Positions 46,115 through 57,966 of a stretch of 64,000 nt of DNA are shown piece by piece. Under the pieces are notes generated by a model. That model worked only from the letters and a program-made list of their open reading frames with translations. It ran no database searches and had not been told where the DNA came from. Made by a program: the position numbers and the translations under genes. Origin of the DNA: Heterocephalus glaber (taxonomy: Eukaryota; Chordata; Mammalia; Rodentia; Bathyergidae); assembly GCF_000247695.1 (NCBI RefSeq), contig NW_004624865.1, positions 4,470,719 to 4,534,718 of the forward strand. The letters run 5' to 3'. Each line of letters opens with the position of its first letter. Within the stretch, counting starts at the first letter, position 1.

Positions 46115-46298
46115 TAGAGTGACTCTGGTGTGCCCCTGTTGCCCTGAGGTGGTAGTGGTGGTGGTTCTTTTTAGGTTCACAACAAAGTTGTTTTGGTTTT
46201 GTAATTTCCATTTCATGTATGTTGTCAGTATATAGCAGTGTAATATATTTGTGAGTGTTGACTTTGTGTCCTGCTCTTTTGCTTAATTTGTTTGAATG

Positions 46299-46385
46299 TT
46301 TTTTTCTTTTTTTGATACTGGGGATCTAACTCAGATCCTTGCACTTACCAGGCAGGCCCGCCCCACTGAGCTGCATCCCCAGCCC
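46299..46385 (-). repeat. ID-type SINE
   Basis: Body with ccgccccactgagctgcatc, an unusual variant. Inserted in the L1. Confidence 0.88.
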
Positions 46386-46684
46386 CTTGTTCTAATAGTT
46401 TTTGGTGAAATATTTTGGGTTTTTCTGTCCATAAGTCATACAAAGACAGCTGGGTAGAGACTATTTTTTTTTCTCCTCCCTTTTTTTCCCCTTCCCTCCT
46501 CTCCCTTCCCCCTGCCTCTGCTACAGCTAGAATTCTAGTGGTGTGGTGAACAAAAGTGGCATAACCAGGCTTTGCCTTGTTTCTCAGAGAAAAAGCTTTT
46601 AGACTTTCATTAATGAGTAGGATGTTCACCAAGGGTATTTACTATATGCTATTTATATATTGGGGTAGTTTTTCTAGGTTTGTT

Positions 46685-46783
46685 TTGTTTTGTTCGTTTT
46701 TTGATACCAGGGATCGAACTCAGGTCCTTGCGCTTGCGAGGCAGGCGGTGGAACCACTGAGCTAAATCCCTGGCCCTTTTTCC
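46685..46783 (-). repeat. ID-type SINE
   Basis: Subtype ggcggtggaacc. Duplication tttttctaggtttg / tttttctagatttg around it. Confidence 0.92.
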
Positions 46784-47118
46784 TTTTTCTAGATTTGTTG
46801 AGTTTTGTTATTTTAATTACTAACAGGCATTGAATATTGTTAAATGCTTTTTCTGCGTCATGATTATATGTGTTTTCCCCTCTGGCTTCTGTCAGTGTGG
46901 TGTTATTAGCATTGATTAATTTTTCCTCTGTTTAGCTGTCCTTGCATTTCAGCAATAAATTTCACCTGATTATGGTGTTTAAGTTTTAATATATTGCTGA
47001 GTTAGGTTTGCTAGCAGTTTGTTGATGATTTTTTTTTATAAGGAATTTTGGTCTGTAGTTTATCTTTGTATCAGTGTAATGCTGATTTCACAGGATAAAT
47101 TAAAAGATGCTCTTTCTT

Positions 47119-47445
47119 CTTCAATTTTTTGGAAGAATTTGAGAAACAGAGAATACCCAGAAATGAAAGTAGGGATATTTCTACTGATTCTACAAAAATA
47201 AAAAGGATTAGGAGAATTCTATGACAAATGTTTTGCTAGCAAATTGGATAACCTAGATAAATGAGTTCCTAGAAACACAAAACCTGATGACATTGAATTA
47301 CAAATGAATAGAAAATTTAAAGAGAGCTGTAGCTAATAAGGAGATGAGTCAGTAATCAAAAATATTCCCAACACCAAAACAGGCCTTGGACCCAGTGATG
47401 TCATTGGTGATTTGTACCAAACTATCAGCCTGTTTATGTCTTTGG
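47119..47445 (+). mobile_element. L1 ORF2 fragment, inverted 5' part of a twin-primed copy
   Basis: Sense ORF2 text: 'attctacaaaaataaaaagg', 'ctagcaaattggataaccta', 'caggccttggacccagtgat'. It is the ORF2 segment that normally precedes the one at 46150-47118, in opposite orientation. This is the arrangement left by twin priming. Confidence 0.75.
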
Positions 47446-47819
47446 ATCTACAACTGCAAGTAAATGTGACTGGGAGGAGAGATTTATTTCTGTCACTTTA
47501 CTATTTGATTTCTGTATGTCTTATAGCTCCTTTTCTGTACTCTGGACTCCTTTTGCATTTAGTTGACTTTTTGTAGTGATACTTTTAAATTCCTTTCATC
47601 TTTTCTTTTGTAGATATTCTGTAACTCTTTCCTTTGTTGTTGCCATGTCGATTACATTTAACATCCTAAAGTTATTACATCCTAATTCCAGTTTATACCA
47701 GCTTAACTTCAATAGCATACTAAAATTCTGCTCCTTCAGCAGCTCTTTTCTTACCTGTTTCAGTTGTTGCTGTCACAGAATTACTTCTTTATACATCATG
47801 TGACCTAAAACATAAACTT
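47446..47819. other. Intron 3, nothing recognised
   Basis: T-rich; weak old-LINE feel, not assigned. Confidence 0.35.
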
Positions 47820-47831
47820 CACTGTTACTAC

Positions 47832-47915
47832 CTTTTTTTTTTGGTACTGGGAATTGAACTTGGGACCTTGTGCTTGCTAGGCAGGCGACAGCACCACTGA
47901 GCTAAATTCCCAGCC
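47832..47915 (-). repeat. ID-type SINE
   Basis: Subtype ggcgacagcacc. Duplication cactgttactac / cactgtaattac at 47820-47831 and 47916-47927. Confidence 0.92.
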
Positions 47916-48118
47916 CACTGTAATTACTTTTAATTCATCAGTCTCTTAAATTACGTAGAAAATAATGGACTTATAAACCAAAGTCAAAATAGTGCTAGCT
48001 TTTATACTTAATATTTAAATATATTAGTCTCATGTTATCTAGAAAGCAAGAAGTACAATTAAAAACTGCTGTAACAATAATACTAGCTGTTTATTTATGT
48101 GTTTTATTAATTAACTTA

Positions 48119-48186
48119 GTTGTTGGGGATCAAATCCAGGGCCTCACACAGGCTAAGCAGGCTCTCTGCCACTGAGCTACAACCCA
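48119..48186 (-). repeat. ID-type SINE, old
   Basis: Reads ttggggatcaaatccagggc to ctgagctacaaccca. Confidence 0.85.
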
Positions 48187-48525
48187 TGTATTTACCTTTA
48201 TTGAGATCTTTATTTCTTCATATGAGTTATTGTTTAGATGGTATCTTTTCATTAACCCTGCAAGACTCTTCTGACCACTTCTTGCAGGTCAGGTCTGGTA
48301 GCAGTGTCCATTAGCTGTTTTTTATCTGGCAATGTCTTAATTTTCCTCTCAGTTTTGAAGGACAGTTTTGTCATATTGTGAATGTATTGTTTGTTTGTTT
48401 TTAACTGCTTAGCACTTTGAATGTATTGGCCTATCATATTCTGGTGTCCAAAGTTTCTGATCAGAAATATATATAAAATTTTAGCGGATTCCTGGTATCT
48501 GACAAGTTTTTTCTGTCTTACTGTT

Positions 48526-48611
48526 TTTTTGTTTTGGTACCAGGGATCAAACTCGGGTCCTTCCATTTGCGAGGCAGGCGGCGGTGGAACCACTGAGCTA
48601 AATCCCTGGCC
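48526..48611 (-). repeat. ID-type SINE
   Basis: Has an extra triplet, ggcggcggtggaacc. Duplication ctgtcttac at 48513 and 48612. Confidence 0.92.
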
Positions 48612-49017
48612 CTGTCTTACTTCTTTTGAGGTTCATTTTTTTGTCTTTGATTTTCATGTGATTATAATGTTTCTCCTTATGGATTTCTCTTGAGTTCATT
48701 TTACTTGGATTTCATTGACCTTGGATGCATATGTTCATGTCTTTATATCTGTTACATTTTGGGACTTTTCGCTATTTGATACCTGCTCAGCCTTGCTTCT
48801 CTCATCTCCTGGTAGTCCCATAGGTGTGTGTTGCTCCGGCTAAAGTATCATTTGTGTTTTTAGTTGGTTCACTTTTCTTCAGACTTTTTCCTTCCTGTTC
48901 CTTAAATGCACTAATTTCCGTGCCATGCTATTCAGAAGATTGCTGATTCTTCTGCCTGCTCAGATCTGCCTTTGAATCCCTTTTGTGAGTTTTTTAATTT
49001 CAGTTGTTGTATTTTTC

Positions 49018-49113
49018 TTTCTTTTTGTTTTTTTTTTTTGGTACCGGGGATGAAACTTGGGTCCTTGTGCTTGCGAGGCAGGTGCCAGAACCACTGAGCT
49101 AAATCCCCGGCTC
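49018..49113 (-). repeat. ID-type SINE
   Basis: Perfect 15-bp duplication gttgttgtatttttc at 49003-49017 and 49114-49128. Confidence 0.94.
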
Positions 49114-51480
49114 GTTGTTGTATTTTTCAACTCGAGAATTTTCTTGTTTTCTTTTTAGGTTTTCTCTTTTACTGACTTCTGTTTTTTCAAACAGTGCCTT
49201 CTTACCTTTATCCATGTCTTCCTTTTGTTCCTCAAGCATATTTATGACAGTTGTTTGAAAGTCTTTGTCAAGTAGATCTGCCATCAGTTCTTTCTTTCCC
49301 AGGGACAGCATCTGTTGATTCTTTTCTTATGAATATCTGTATCCTTCTATGTCTTTGTATGCCTTCAGAGTTCTGTGTTGATACTGGGCATGTGAATCTG
49401 ATAGTGTGATATGTCTGGAATTTAGCTTCTTCCTCTTTCCTAGCGCTTGCTGTATTGTGTATGTGTTTTAATTACTGTAGACTGTGTCTACTGTATCACC
49501 CTAAAGTGTAAGTTTAAGATTTTCTTGGGTCTTTTCTAGGCCAGCAGTTTTTCTTGGATATCCACACTCACTTTCTGATTTTCCTGTTTTGAATGTCTAG
49601 TCCTTAAAATCTGGTTCCCATAAGGGCAACAAGTTGAAAATAAAGGGGTAAAAAAAGTGTACTGAACTTTCAGAGCTCCTGGGTATCACTTCAGCATGAG
49701 AGGGAGGGGCTTGCTGCTGTGAGGGAGGTGGGTGACAGTAACTGCCTGTCCCTCTTGCATAGCTGTGTGAGCAGCTATGATCAGAGTTATCAGAGTGGAC
49801 GTCCTTTTATGCTCCCTGGTTCCCTTGGGCTATGTGGAGGTTGCTGTAGGAACACAGAGCACAGCTGTCCGCCAAGGGGCGGGGACCTGGGCCAGGCAGC
49901 TAGGACTGTGCTAAGGACCGAAATTTGTCAGAACTAACCACCATGTTAGTCCATGCCTTCCCCTGGAAGACGCAAGCCTTCGTAGACTCCAGAGTTCCAA
50001 ATCTTCGTTTCAGACAGATTCCTCCAGTGCAGATGCAGTCTAGGTGGGGGCACAAATTTCTGTTGTGCCTTCCTCTCCCATCTTCTCAGAATCTCTTGCT
50101 GTCTAGATTAGTGGCTCTTCTCCAGCAGCACTTGAAATATTTCACTTTGTTCTTTCTGTTCGCATGGTTTTTGAGGAGAAATTCTCATCTCTGTTCCTGT
50201 GTGAGCCCCACCCCGCAGCTTCTTTCTGGGTCTTTCATTTTTGAGTTCTGTAGCTGAAAGTGATGTGCCTACATGTAGTTTCTTTGGCCTAAGTCCTCCT
50301 TGGTGTTCTTTGAACTTTTCTGGATCTATGAATTGACCTGATATTAATTTGGGGAAATTTTGAGCCATTATTTCAAATACTTCTTTGTTGTTTTTTCTCT
50401 GTCTTCTGACATTTCCAGTACATGTATATTGCACCTTTAGTTGTACCATAAACCTTGGATATTCTCTTCTGATATTGTTCAGTCTCTGGTTTTTTTGAGC
50501 TTTGGAGGTACCTACTGATATATCCCCAAACTCAAGGTTCTTTCCCAGCCATGTCTAGTTTACTAATGAGCCCATCAGAAGCATTTTTCATGTCTTTTGC
50601 AGTGCTTTTGATCTCTAGAATTTCTGTCTTTCTACCTGCATCCCTCCCCTTGTCCTTGCACGTTGCCCACTGTGTCCATTTGGCCCCTACCATATTAACC
50701 GCTGTTCTTTCACATTTCCAGTCTGATAATTCCAGCATCCCTGCCATGTATCATTCCGATTTTTGCTATCTCTTCAAGTTACATTTTTGCCATCAAGTGT
50801 GCCTTGTGATATTTTTCTTCACGGCTAGGCATGGTGCACTGGATGGAGGGAACTACTGTTAAGTAGACCTTTAGGACTGTGGCGCAGGAGGGAGGGACAT
50901 GTTCACAGTGTACAGCCCTGTGATGAGATTGCAGTCTTCTAGTGGACCTAGGCCTCTGGACTGTGAACTTCAGAAGTGCTTCTCCTCCCCTCCCTAGAGG
51001 TGGGGCAGGGTGGCTAGAGTGTGCCGTAGTTGTGTATTCCCTTCCCCAAGTTCCTCAGCTCTCAGTACAGCTTTTTTTCCTAAGAGCAGACTTTGTTAGG
51101 AGCAGCGATCCCGGCACATTTCAGAATGGTCCCTTCCCCTTTCCCTGCTAGAAGCTTTTTAGCATAGGAGGATTTTCCCTCATTATTTACTGTGGGGACC
51201 TGGTTGACCACTTGGATGTAAAACTTACTAAGGTAGGTGCCACCCTTTGACTGGGCCTCTCTAGCCTTTATTTCTCAGGCTTGACCACGCTTGGCCTCCA
51301 CAGCTGGCTGGTTGCAGTTCAGGTTGCCTGCTCCACTAAGGTGGCTGCTCCTTGGGCTCTGACCTGGAATCCCTGGCTCCCTCTGCTCAGCCTTGGAGCC
51401 CTGTGACCTGGCTTACCTCCTCTTTCCTGGCCAGAAAAAGATGTTGATGTTCAGTCTGCGCAGCTTTTCACATTGTTACT

Positions 51481-52605
51481 GGGATGGAATAATGGCTTTA
51501 GGCTCTTCACCCACGGAGCCAGAAATGTTAGCAGGCACATGGTTAGCATATACTTAAAGGGATGTACTCAGAACAGTGCCATCTGATGTGGGATGAAAGA
51601 ACTGAGAGGTTGGTCTGGAGCACATTTAAGGAAAATACTGCCCTTGAAAATGGTAACATTTTATTGTTTGCTTGTGTTCTTTGATTTTTAGTGAAAATGG
51701 TGACGCTTCAGATTTTTGATGTTCTAGTGGGAACAGTGAGGTTAGGTTATAGGACAATTGAATTACTAAAGATCTTACAGGGAAAATATAGAGTAGATGC
51801 AGCCATTAGTTGTGCTGTTTTCTAACTCAGAGGTAATGGTGAGCATAGGCATAAATCTTTCTCTGAGTTTTGACCTAAAGAGTAGAGGCAGTAATACCTG
51901 TTATGAGGGCATTGAGGGCAACAAGTGGACTAATGCAGTAGACAAGCCTGGTTACAGAGTCCCTGAGGGTTATCTGTTAGCATGGCCTGTTTGGGATATG
52001 GACCCATACTGTGGTATGTGTATTTTACATGGATACGCTGTTTCTAAATGCTTACGATGCCGAGTAGCTATGGAAGAGATGCTAGAATTTGGAAAGAAGT
52101 GTGACAGCCCCTATTTATCATGTTCTCATGTCACAGTATTCACTGTGTTAATTCAGTCATTATGATTCAATATGTTGAAGGAAAGAAAGGAAAATATACA
52201 GATATGAAAGGCTTTCATTTTTGTTATTAATTTTCCATCTTAGCCACAAAATATGCAGAAGCAAAGTCATATGATTTTTGAAATGAAAAATATTTTAACA
52301 TTCCATTAATCTGATGACCTGACCCAAGAGCTTGTGGCATGTTTGTTTTGGCTTTATTTCTTGGCTCTGTTACCTTACGCAGGGAGTCTTTAAAAGATGA
52401 ATAAAGTTGTAAAGGAAAAGTCCAGGTTCTTCTTCCATCCATAGCCTTTGAAATTGATTTGTGTGTAGTAAGTTACTGTGATGGCTTTGTAGGGAAAGTT
52501 CCACATTTGACACATCTTTTGATTATGGTCTTCTAATTATTTGAAGGAAGACTCATAAAGTCAGTGCAAGTTTTTCTTTCCCTGTGAAATGCTTTTTCTG
52601 GTCAA
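51481..52605. other. Intron 3, nothing recognised
   Basis: A 122-codon + frame (51797-52165) is present. It has no similarity I recognise, no domain, and sits in ordinary intron sequence; I treat it as chance. Confidence 0.4.
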
Positions 52606-52623
52606 GTTAAAAATGCATTCCCT

Positions 52624-52725
52624 AGGGCCGGGGATTTAGCTCTGTGGTTCTGCCGCCTGCCTTGCAAGCGCAAGGTCCCGAGTTTGATCCCCAGTACCAA
52701 AACCAAAATCAAAACCAAACCAAAC
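52624..52725 (+). repeat. ID-type SINE
   Basis: Tail is a compound (accaaa)n-like run. Target word aaaaatgcattccct (52609-52623) / aaaaatgtattccct (52726-52740). Confidence 0.93.
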
Positions 52726-52740
52726 AAAAATGTATTCCCT

Positions 52741-52887
52741 CAAGGAAGGAAGGGAGAAGAAAAAAAGTGAAAATAGAAGGAAAAAATGGAAACAGCTTCT
52801 GTACATAGGAAGGGGAGGGGGCTTGAGAGGAGGAGATGGGATAAAATAAAATTTATTTATTTATTTTTAAAAATTAAATTTATTTTA
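52741..52887 (+). mobile_element. Very short L1 3' UTR insertion
   Basis: About 147 bp of purine-rich L1 3' UTR (gaaaaaatggaaacagcttc, aggaaggggagggggcttga). The target word aaaaatgtattccctc returns at 52888-52903, so this is a heavily 5'-truncated insertion. Confidence 0.7.
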
Positions 52888-52979
52888 AAAAATGTATTCC
52901 CTCATAGGGCCCATTAATCAGTTTCTACAGATAAAATTCTCCCTGTAAATGTGACTGTGGTATGTCGCCGGTGTACTGC

Positions 52980-53320
52980 AGTGCGTGAGGCATTGGCTAT
53001 AGAGGCAGGCTGCTTGTTGAATTCTGCCTGCACACTAGCTAGTGTGACTTCAGCCAAGTTACCCAGTGTCTTTGCCCCTCAGTTTGTTTCTTTTTCTTTT
53101 TTTTTTTTTTTTGGTACCGGGGATCAAACTCAGGTCCTTCTGCTTTTGAGGCAGGCGACAGAGCCACTGAGCTAAATCCCCGGCCCTAACCCCTCAGTTT
53201 GTTAGGTGGTAAGTGAAGCTAACAGTGGCATTCATACCTTATAGGATTCCTGTGACAGATATGACAATGTGTAAAAAGCCCATAGAATGGCCCTTGTGTC
53301 CTAGTCATGTTGAGTAAGTG
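52980..53320 (+). repeat. MIR SINE, split by an ID SINE
   Basis: MIR order on both sides: 'gacttcagccaagttaccc', 'tgtctttgcccctcagtttg' and, after the insert, 'cattcataccttataggatt', 'cctgtgacagatatgacaat'. Confidence 0.65.
53089..53188 (-). repeat. ID-type SINE
   Basis: Duplication cccctcagtttgtt at 53075-53088 and 53190-53203, inside the MIR. Confidence 0.93.
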
Positions 53321-54756
53321 TTAGCAGTTAATTGTCAGGTAGCAAAAGTTCATTTAGGTGTCACCCATAGTTTACCCAGGACCATTGTGTTGGAGAGATG
53401 TGCCAGTCTCTAGAGGTGCATAGCAGAGCCTCCGTCTCTCTCCCTGCAGTGCGGTCCTATGGAGAGAGGAGGATGCCTGCCTGCTGTCTGGAGCTCGGTG
53501 GGCTGTGTGCCTGATGGGGCTGGAGAGCCTGAGGGAGGGAGCTGGCCCTTCCCTTGGTGGGTTGAGGTGGGAGTTGCTGCACCCAGGGTGCCTGGGAGAG
53601 TGTTGAGAGGCCGAAGCTACCAAGCCACCTAACAGCTTTGGGCTTGGGCTTTGGCATCTGAAAGGGCACTCCTCTCAGATTAAAGAGTTCCATGATTCCA
53701 GGATGGCAGAAGCCGCTCAGATTGTGTCTTTTTTTCTCTACCTACAGAGAATATATGCATTTATTTTATATCACGAAAAGTTTGTGACATGGATGATTTT
53801 TATCTGACAGCAGTATTGCTAGTGGCTTGTGTCCTTAGTATATCTTTTCTGACATCTCGTTTTTGTAGAGGAAACTAGAATTGGGGGTAGTGCCCAACAC
53901 AGCCAGGGCTTCTTTCTTGGTGATGTCTGTGTGTGCCGGCTGCCTGGGGCTGTGTGACCGGCACCACAGAAAGGTGTGTTCCCACAAGCGCTCAGGCGTT
54001 GGCAGGCACAGTGCTGTCCTTTACTGCTGCGACGGCTGGGAGCATTTGGAGGCGGTTCCAAGGAGTGTAGAGTTATTTTCAGTGGGTATTTATATTTATC
54101 CTAATTATTTTTCATTTGAGGAAAGTTAAAATTTTTTCCCTATTGAGTTATAAAAATAGAATCAGTGCTAGTTATTTTCTCTTGACATGAGAAAAAGAAT
54201 TATTTTATGTATACTATGACAAATATATTCATAGTAGAATAATAAGAAAATAAGCTACCGTTATATTCTTAAAATTCACAAATAGTGAGGGAGACCTATC
54301 GAGCGATACCAGCTCTTCTTAGTTTGATGCATAGCTTTGCAACTTTTCAGTTTTTAAAGATATATGTGATATATGTATGTCTTAAATATCTCCATATTAA
54401 GGGATCATATTATGTACATGTTTTTGTAATTCATGTTTTTTAATGTAACAAGTAGTAGCATATGCTTTTATGGCAGTTGTTATATAATATTTGGGACAGG
54501 CTCTACGCGACCTCACAAGTCTTTAGGTAGTATTATTGCTGTGATGCCAGTTTTCATAGACAGCATGAATAATCTGCTGATGGTCATGTAGATGCTTAGT
54601 AGGTGAAGTGAGATTTGGATCGAGGTGTGGAAGATTACAGCGTGTGTTTTCTTTGTTACACGGTCATAACCATCTTCCCTGTCAAGTAAGTGTGGACTTC
54701 ATCTGTAGCGTTACTGACTGTGCAGTATTTCACTCTCATCTTACTTAGACTTACTT
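53321..54756. other. Intron 3, nothing recognised
   Basis: A GC-richer patch at 53380-53700 creates overlapping open frames on the minus strand; no family recognised. Confidence 0.4.
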
Positions 54757-54770
54757 GGTTCTTCTTTCTT

Positions 54771-54857
54771 TTTTTCCCCCTTTGGTACCAGGAATCGAAC
54801 TCAGGACCTTGCATTTGCCAGGCAGGTGCGGTGCCATTGAGCTAAATCCCTGGCCCT
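54771..54857 (-). repeat. ID-type SINE
   Basis: Subtype ggtgcggtgccattgag. Duplication ggttcttctttctt / gattcttccttctt. Confidence 0.9.
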
Positions 54858-55095
54858 GATTCTTCCTTCTTGAAACATCCAGTCTCCCCATTTTACTGGC
54901 TATTCTTTCTCATTCTTCTTCAGGTGGTTCATCCCCACCTGACCTCTACATATTGTAGTTGCCAGTGGATAGACTCTAACTTGCATTCTCTTCCAGGGTG
55001 AGCTCATGCATCATGTGACTTTAAATACCATTTATTTGATGTCACTGCTCAGAACTTTGTACCTCACTCTCCAGTTCATATCCATGATGACTTGA
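54858..55095 (+). repeat. LINE L2 fragment
   Basis: Order 'ctttaaataccatttatttg', 'atgtcactgctcagaacttt', 'cactctccagttcatatcc' follows L2 internal sequence. Confidence 0.55.
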
Positions 55096-55099
55096 CAGT

Positions 55100-55245
55100 C
55101 AGATGTGTCATGGGGGAGGGAAGAAGAAGGGGATTTTTTTAAAAAAGCTGTAATATGTACATGTAACCACTCCCCAAGATGATTGTAAACTGGATGAATT
55201 ACAAACATGTACTAATAAAATAAATTATAAAAAGAAAAAAAGTAT
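55100..55245 (+). repeat. Possible old L1 3'-end fragment
   Basis: gggggagggaagaagaaggg, ccactccccaagatgattgt, actaataaaataaat: same layout as 30885-31010. Confidence 0.45.
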
Positions 55246-55388
55246 CATGGACATCTAAAATGTGTAAAATTAGAACCCTTGGTTCTATAACTCTGTTCTT
55301 CCTCCATAAAACTATTCCTATTCTTATCTCTTCATCTTAGTAAATGACTCCAGCACCAAATTAGTTGCTCAAACCAAAATAAAAAGGG

Positions 55389-55567
55389 AATCAGCCAGAT
55401 GTGGTGGTGCACGCCTGTAATCCCAGCACTTTGGGAGGCTGGGGCAGGAGGATCACTAGTTTGAGCCCAGTTTGGGCAATTAAGCAATTTGGGGAGACCC
55501 TCTGTCAAAATAAAAAATTATTAAGGGAACTGGGAATGTGAAAGCCCTGGACTCAATCTGTAGTGGT
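55389..55567 (+). repeat. Dimeric B1+ID SINE
   Basis: B1 arm ccagatgtggtggtgcacgc to agaccctctgtcaaaataaa; ID arm gggaactgggaatgtgaaag, then ccctggactcaatctgtag. Confidence 0.82.
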
Positions 55568-56715
55568 GGGGCGGGTCATCGATTTTTCTTTTCTTAATTC
55601 CCCTGCCCAGTTTTCTATTAAGTCCTGCTGGGTGTGCCTCCATGTATTTCTTCAGTCCCTCTTTCTTTCACAGTATTCACTGCCACCCTTTCATCGACCA
55701 GCTCTGTATGAAGAAGGCCTGCATGCTTGTGCTCAGCTCCGTTTTCCTTCTCTGTTAGCGGGGCTTCACCACTGACCCTGTTGATCTTAGGTGTGCGGTG
55801 GTTGGGGAGGAAGTGTCAAGGACGTGCTTCTCACAGTGTCTGAGCTCATGCTACCCATGCTCAGTGGGACATGCGTGCTGACTGCACATACTCTGCCCTT
55901 CTGCCTTGTGTGCCTCTTCCTCCCTTGCTGCCTGGGCTCGATGGCGGGGCTTTTCCTGCATGCAAGAGCAGGGCACTAGGAGATGTCGCGTGGCTGTGGT
56001 GGGAATTTGTGTTAACGTATGTAAATGGCTGTTTCCTTCTAGATTATTTCTCTGTGTAGTTATCTCATATGTAAACATTAATGGTTTAAATATTTAAGTA
56101 CATTCTTAAAACAGGTTTTGTCACTGTCTGGGTCAAGCATAAGTAATGATATGAGATAGATTAATCTGCTGTAATGTTGTATGGAGTTATTGCTCTGATA
56201 AAGTTAGGAAACATTCAAATTTTGATTTGCTTTTAGAGTAAGTGAAGGTTTTGAAGGGTAGTGTAAATATAAGAGAGGCCATACTCTAGCAACTTCTTGT
56301 TAGCAATTACTTGTGCTGTATTTAACAATATCATTGGCACAATCATTTGCTTTGAGATAATCTGCTAATTCAACACAAGTCAGTTAAAATTTAGCCTCTC
56401 TGCAGTGGTAGGCTAGGGTCATTCATCCCTTAAACCCCCACCCCATGTTTTATTGCCATCTAGTGCATATGTTTTCAGCATTCTATAAAGTTCATAACAC
56501 CATAAATTAAAGGAATTGTTACTCCAGCCTACCTCCTTGATAGGGAGATGGATGGAAGCTCCAACTCTTGTTATCACTCAGTTGATCTTTTGCATGTAGC
56601 TTTCTTTTCATGTAAAGCTACAGTGTATTGATACTTCAAATTTCAAAATATTTTAAAATGAGAAGTGATAGAATTTCTTAGTAACCTTTGTAATTAATAT
56701 TTGGTTAAACAGTTT
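55568..56715. other. Intron 3, nothing recognised
   Basis: A GC-richer patch (55700-56000) again produces chance frames on both strands. Confidence 0.4.
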
Positions 56716-56928
56716 TCACACTGAGATGTATTTTCTTTCTATCCGTACTGATGTTTTACCCACTTGTTCTATCAAGTACTGAGATGGGGTTGTTAAAATT
56801 TCCAACCAAAAACATAGAATTATCATTTTCTTTAGTTCCATCAGTATTGGCTTCACAAATTGTTGGCTCTTGTGTTGAAGATGCACACATATTTACAATT
56901 AGGCCTTCCTGATGAATTATCTCTTTAT

Positions 56929-57014
56929 TTTATTTTATTTTTTACTGGGGATCGAACTCAGGACCTTGAGCTTGCGAGGGAGGCAGCAGAACCACTGAGC
57001 TAAATCCCTGGCCC
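56929..57014 (-). repeat. ID-type SINE
   Basis: Perfect 16-bp duplication tgaattatctctttat at 56913-56928 and 57015-57030. Confidence 0.94.
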
Positions 57015-57606
57015 TGAATTATCTCTTTATCTAGATTGTCCTGTTTAGTTATTGAAATAGCCTTGCCTTGAAGTCTGCTTGATTATTTATATTGCTATTC
57101 TAACTTTCCTGTCCTTGCTGTTAGCATGATGTAGTTTTTCCTATGCTTTTATTTTCACTTGATGATACTTAAACTGTATAAATCAGGATGTGCTTTTTAA
57201 CCAATTTTGATAATTTCTGTTTCTCAGCTGGACTGTTAGGTCCATTTATATCCCATTAGACTCTGTAGGGCTATCTCAGAGGCCACTGAATTGATTTATG
57301 CTAAAGTCCAACTGATTTAAATTCTGTCTCCATTCTCCATTAAACCTTTCTGGTGACGTTATCATTTCAATTGTTGTATTTTTCAGTCACAGAATTCCTA
57401 ATCAGTTGTTTTGTATAGTTTTATGTCCTTGTTGATGTTTTCTTCTTTCGTTGAGGCTTTATTTTCCATATTTCTTTAACATATTTGCTTTTGTTTCTTC
57501 AGGTATTATTTTAAGGTATTATAAAGTCCTCATGTATTTATAAGGGTGTTTTAAAGCTAAATTCAACATCTTTTGGCGTCATTTTCTGTTGACTGCTTTG
57601 TTTCTT

Positions 57607-57686
57607 TTTTGGTACTGGGGATCGAACTCGGGTCCTTGCGCTTGCGCAGCAGGTGGCGAAACCACTGAGCTAAATCCCAGGCCCCA
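57607..57686 (-). repeat. ID-type SINE
   Basis: Subtype gcgcagcaggtggcgaaacc. Perfect 15-bp duplication actgctttgtttctt at 57592-57606 and 57687-57701. Confidence 0.94.
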
Positions 57687-57922
57687 ACTGCTTTGTTTCT
57701 TAATGACTCACATTTCCTTTTCGCCTTTAATAATTTTTAAATTGTATATTGCACCTTATGGACATGTGGTAGGAACTCTGAATTTGGTATTTTTCTTTGA
57801 GGAGTTGATTTTTATTTCAGTGAGCCATGCAGTTATGTACTGGCTCCCCTTAACTTGTGCAGGCTTCATTTTACACTTTGTAAAGTAGATGTTGGAAAGA
57901 GGAAGGTGTTTCCGAAGGACTT

Positions 57923-57966
57923 TTTTTTTCTGATACCGGGGATAGAACTTGGGTCCTTGCGCTTTC
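57923..57966 (-). repeat. ID-type SINE, severely 5' truncated
   Basis: Only ttctgataccggggatagaa through gggtccttgcgctt is left. Duplication gaaggactttt / caaggactttt flanks it (57914, 57968). Confidence 0.88.

Larger units (their letters stand above)
46150..47118 (-). mobile_element. L1 ORF2 fragment, 3' part of a twin-primed copy
   Basis: Antisense ORF2 text: 'gttgtcagtatatagcagtg', 'aaaaagcttttagactttca', 'attgttaaatgctttttctg', 'ggtttgctagcagtttgttg', 'tttgtatcagtgtaatgctg'. The two sides pair with the inverted segment that follows. Confidence 0.75.
48190..51480 (-). repeat. Old LINE (HAL1/L1M-like), ORF1 and upstream region
   Basis: Antisense old-LINE order: 'gcaatgtcttaattttcctc', 'gcctatcatattctggtgtc' (48430), 'tatgtctttgtatgcc' (49350), 'agccattatttcaaatactt' (50365), 'gataattccagcatccctgc' (50725), 'cttaagtagacctttagga'-like text near 50860. 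The minus-strand frame at 49311-49099 (EEQKEDMDKGKKALFEKTEV) looks like ORF1 coiled coil. Frames are otherwise broken. Confidence 0.6.

Noticed and set aside
51797..52165. 122-codon + frame inside intron 3
   Set aside because: No recognisable family, no retrocopy signs, and a single frame of this length is expected by chance in 64 kb.
53372..53693. GC-rich patch with overlapping minus-strand frames, considered as an exon or CpG island
   Set aside because: CpG count is modest, there are no convincing splice sites and no known protein.
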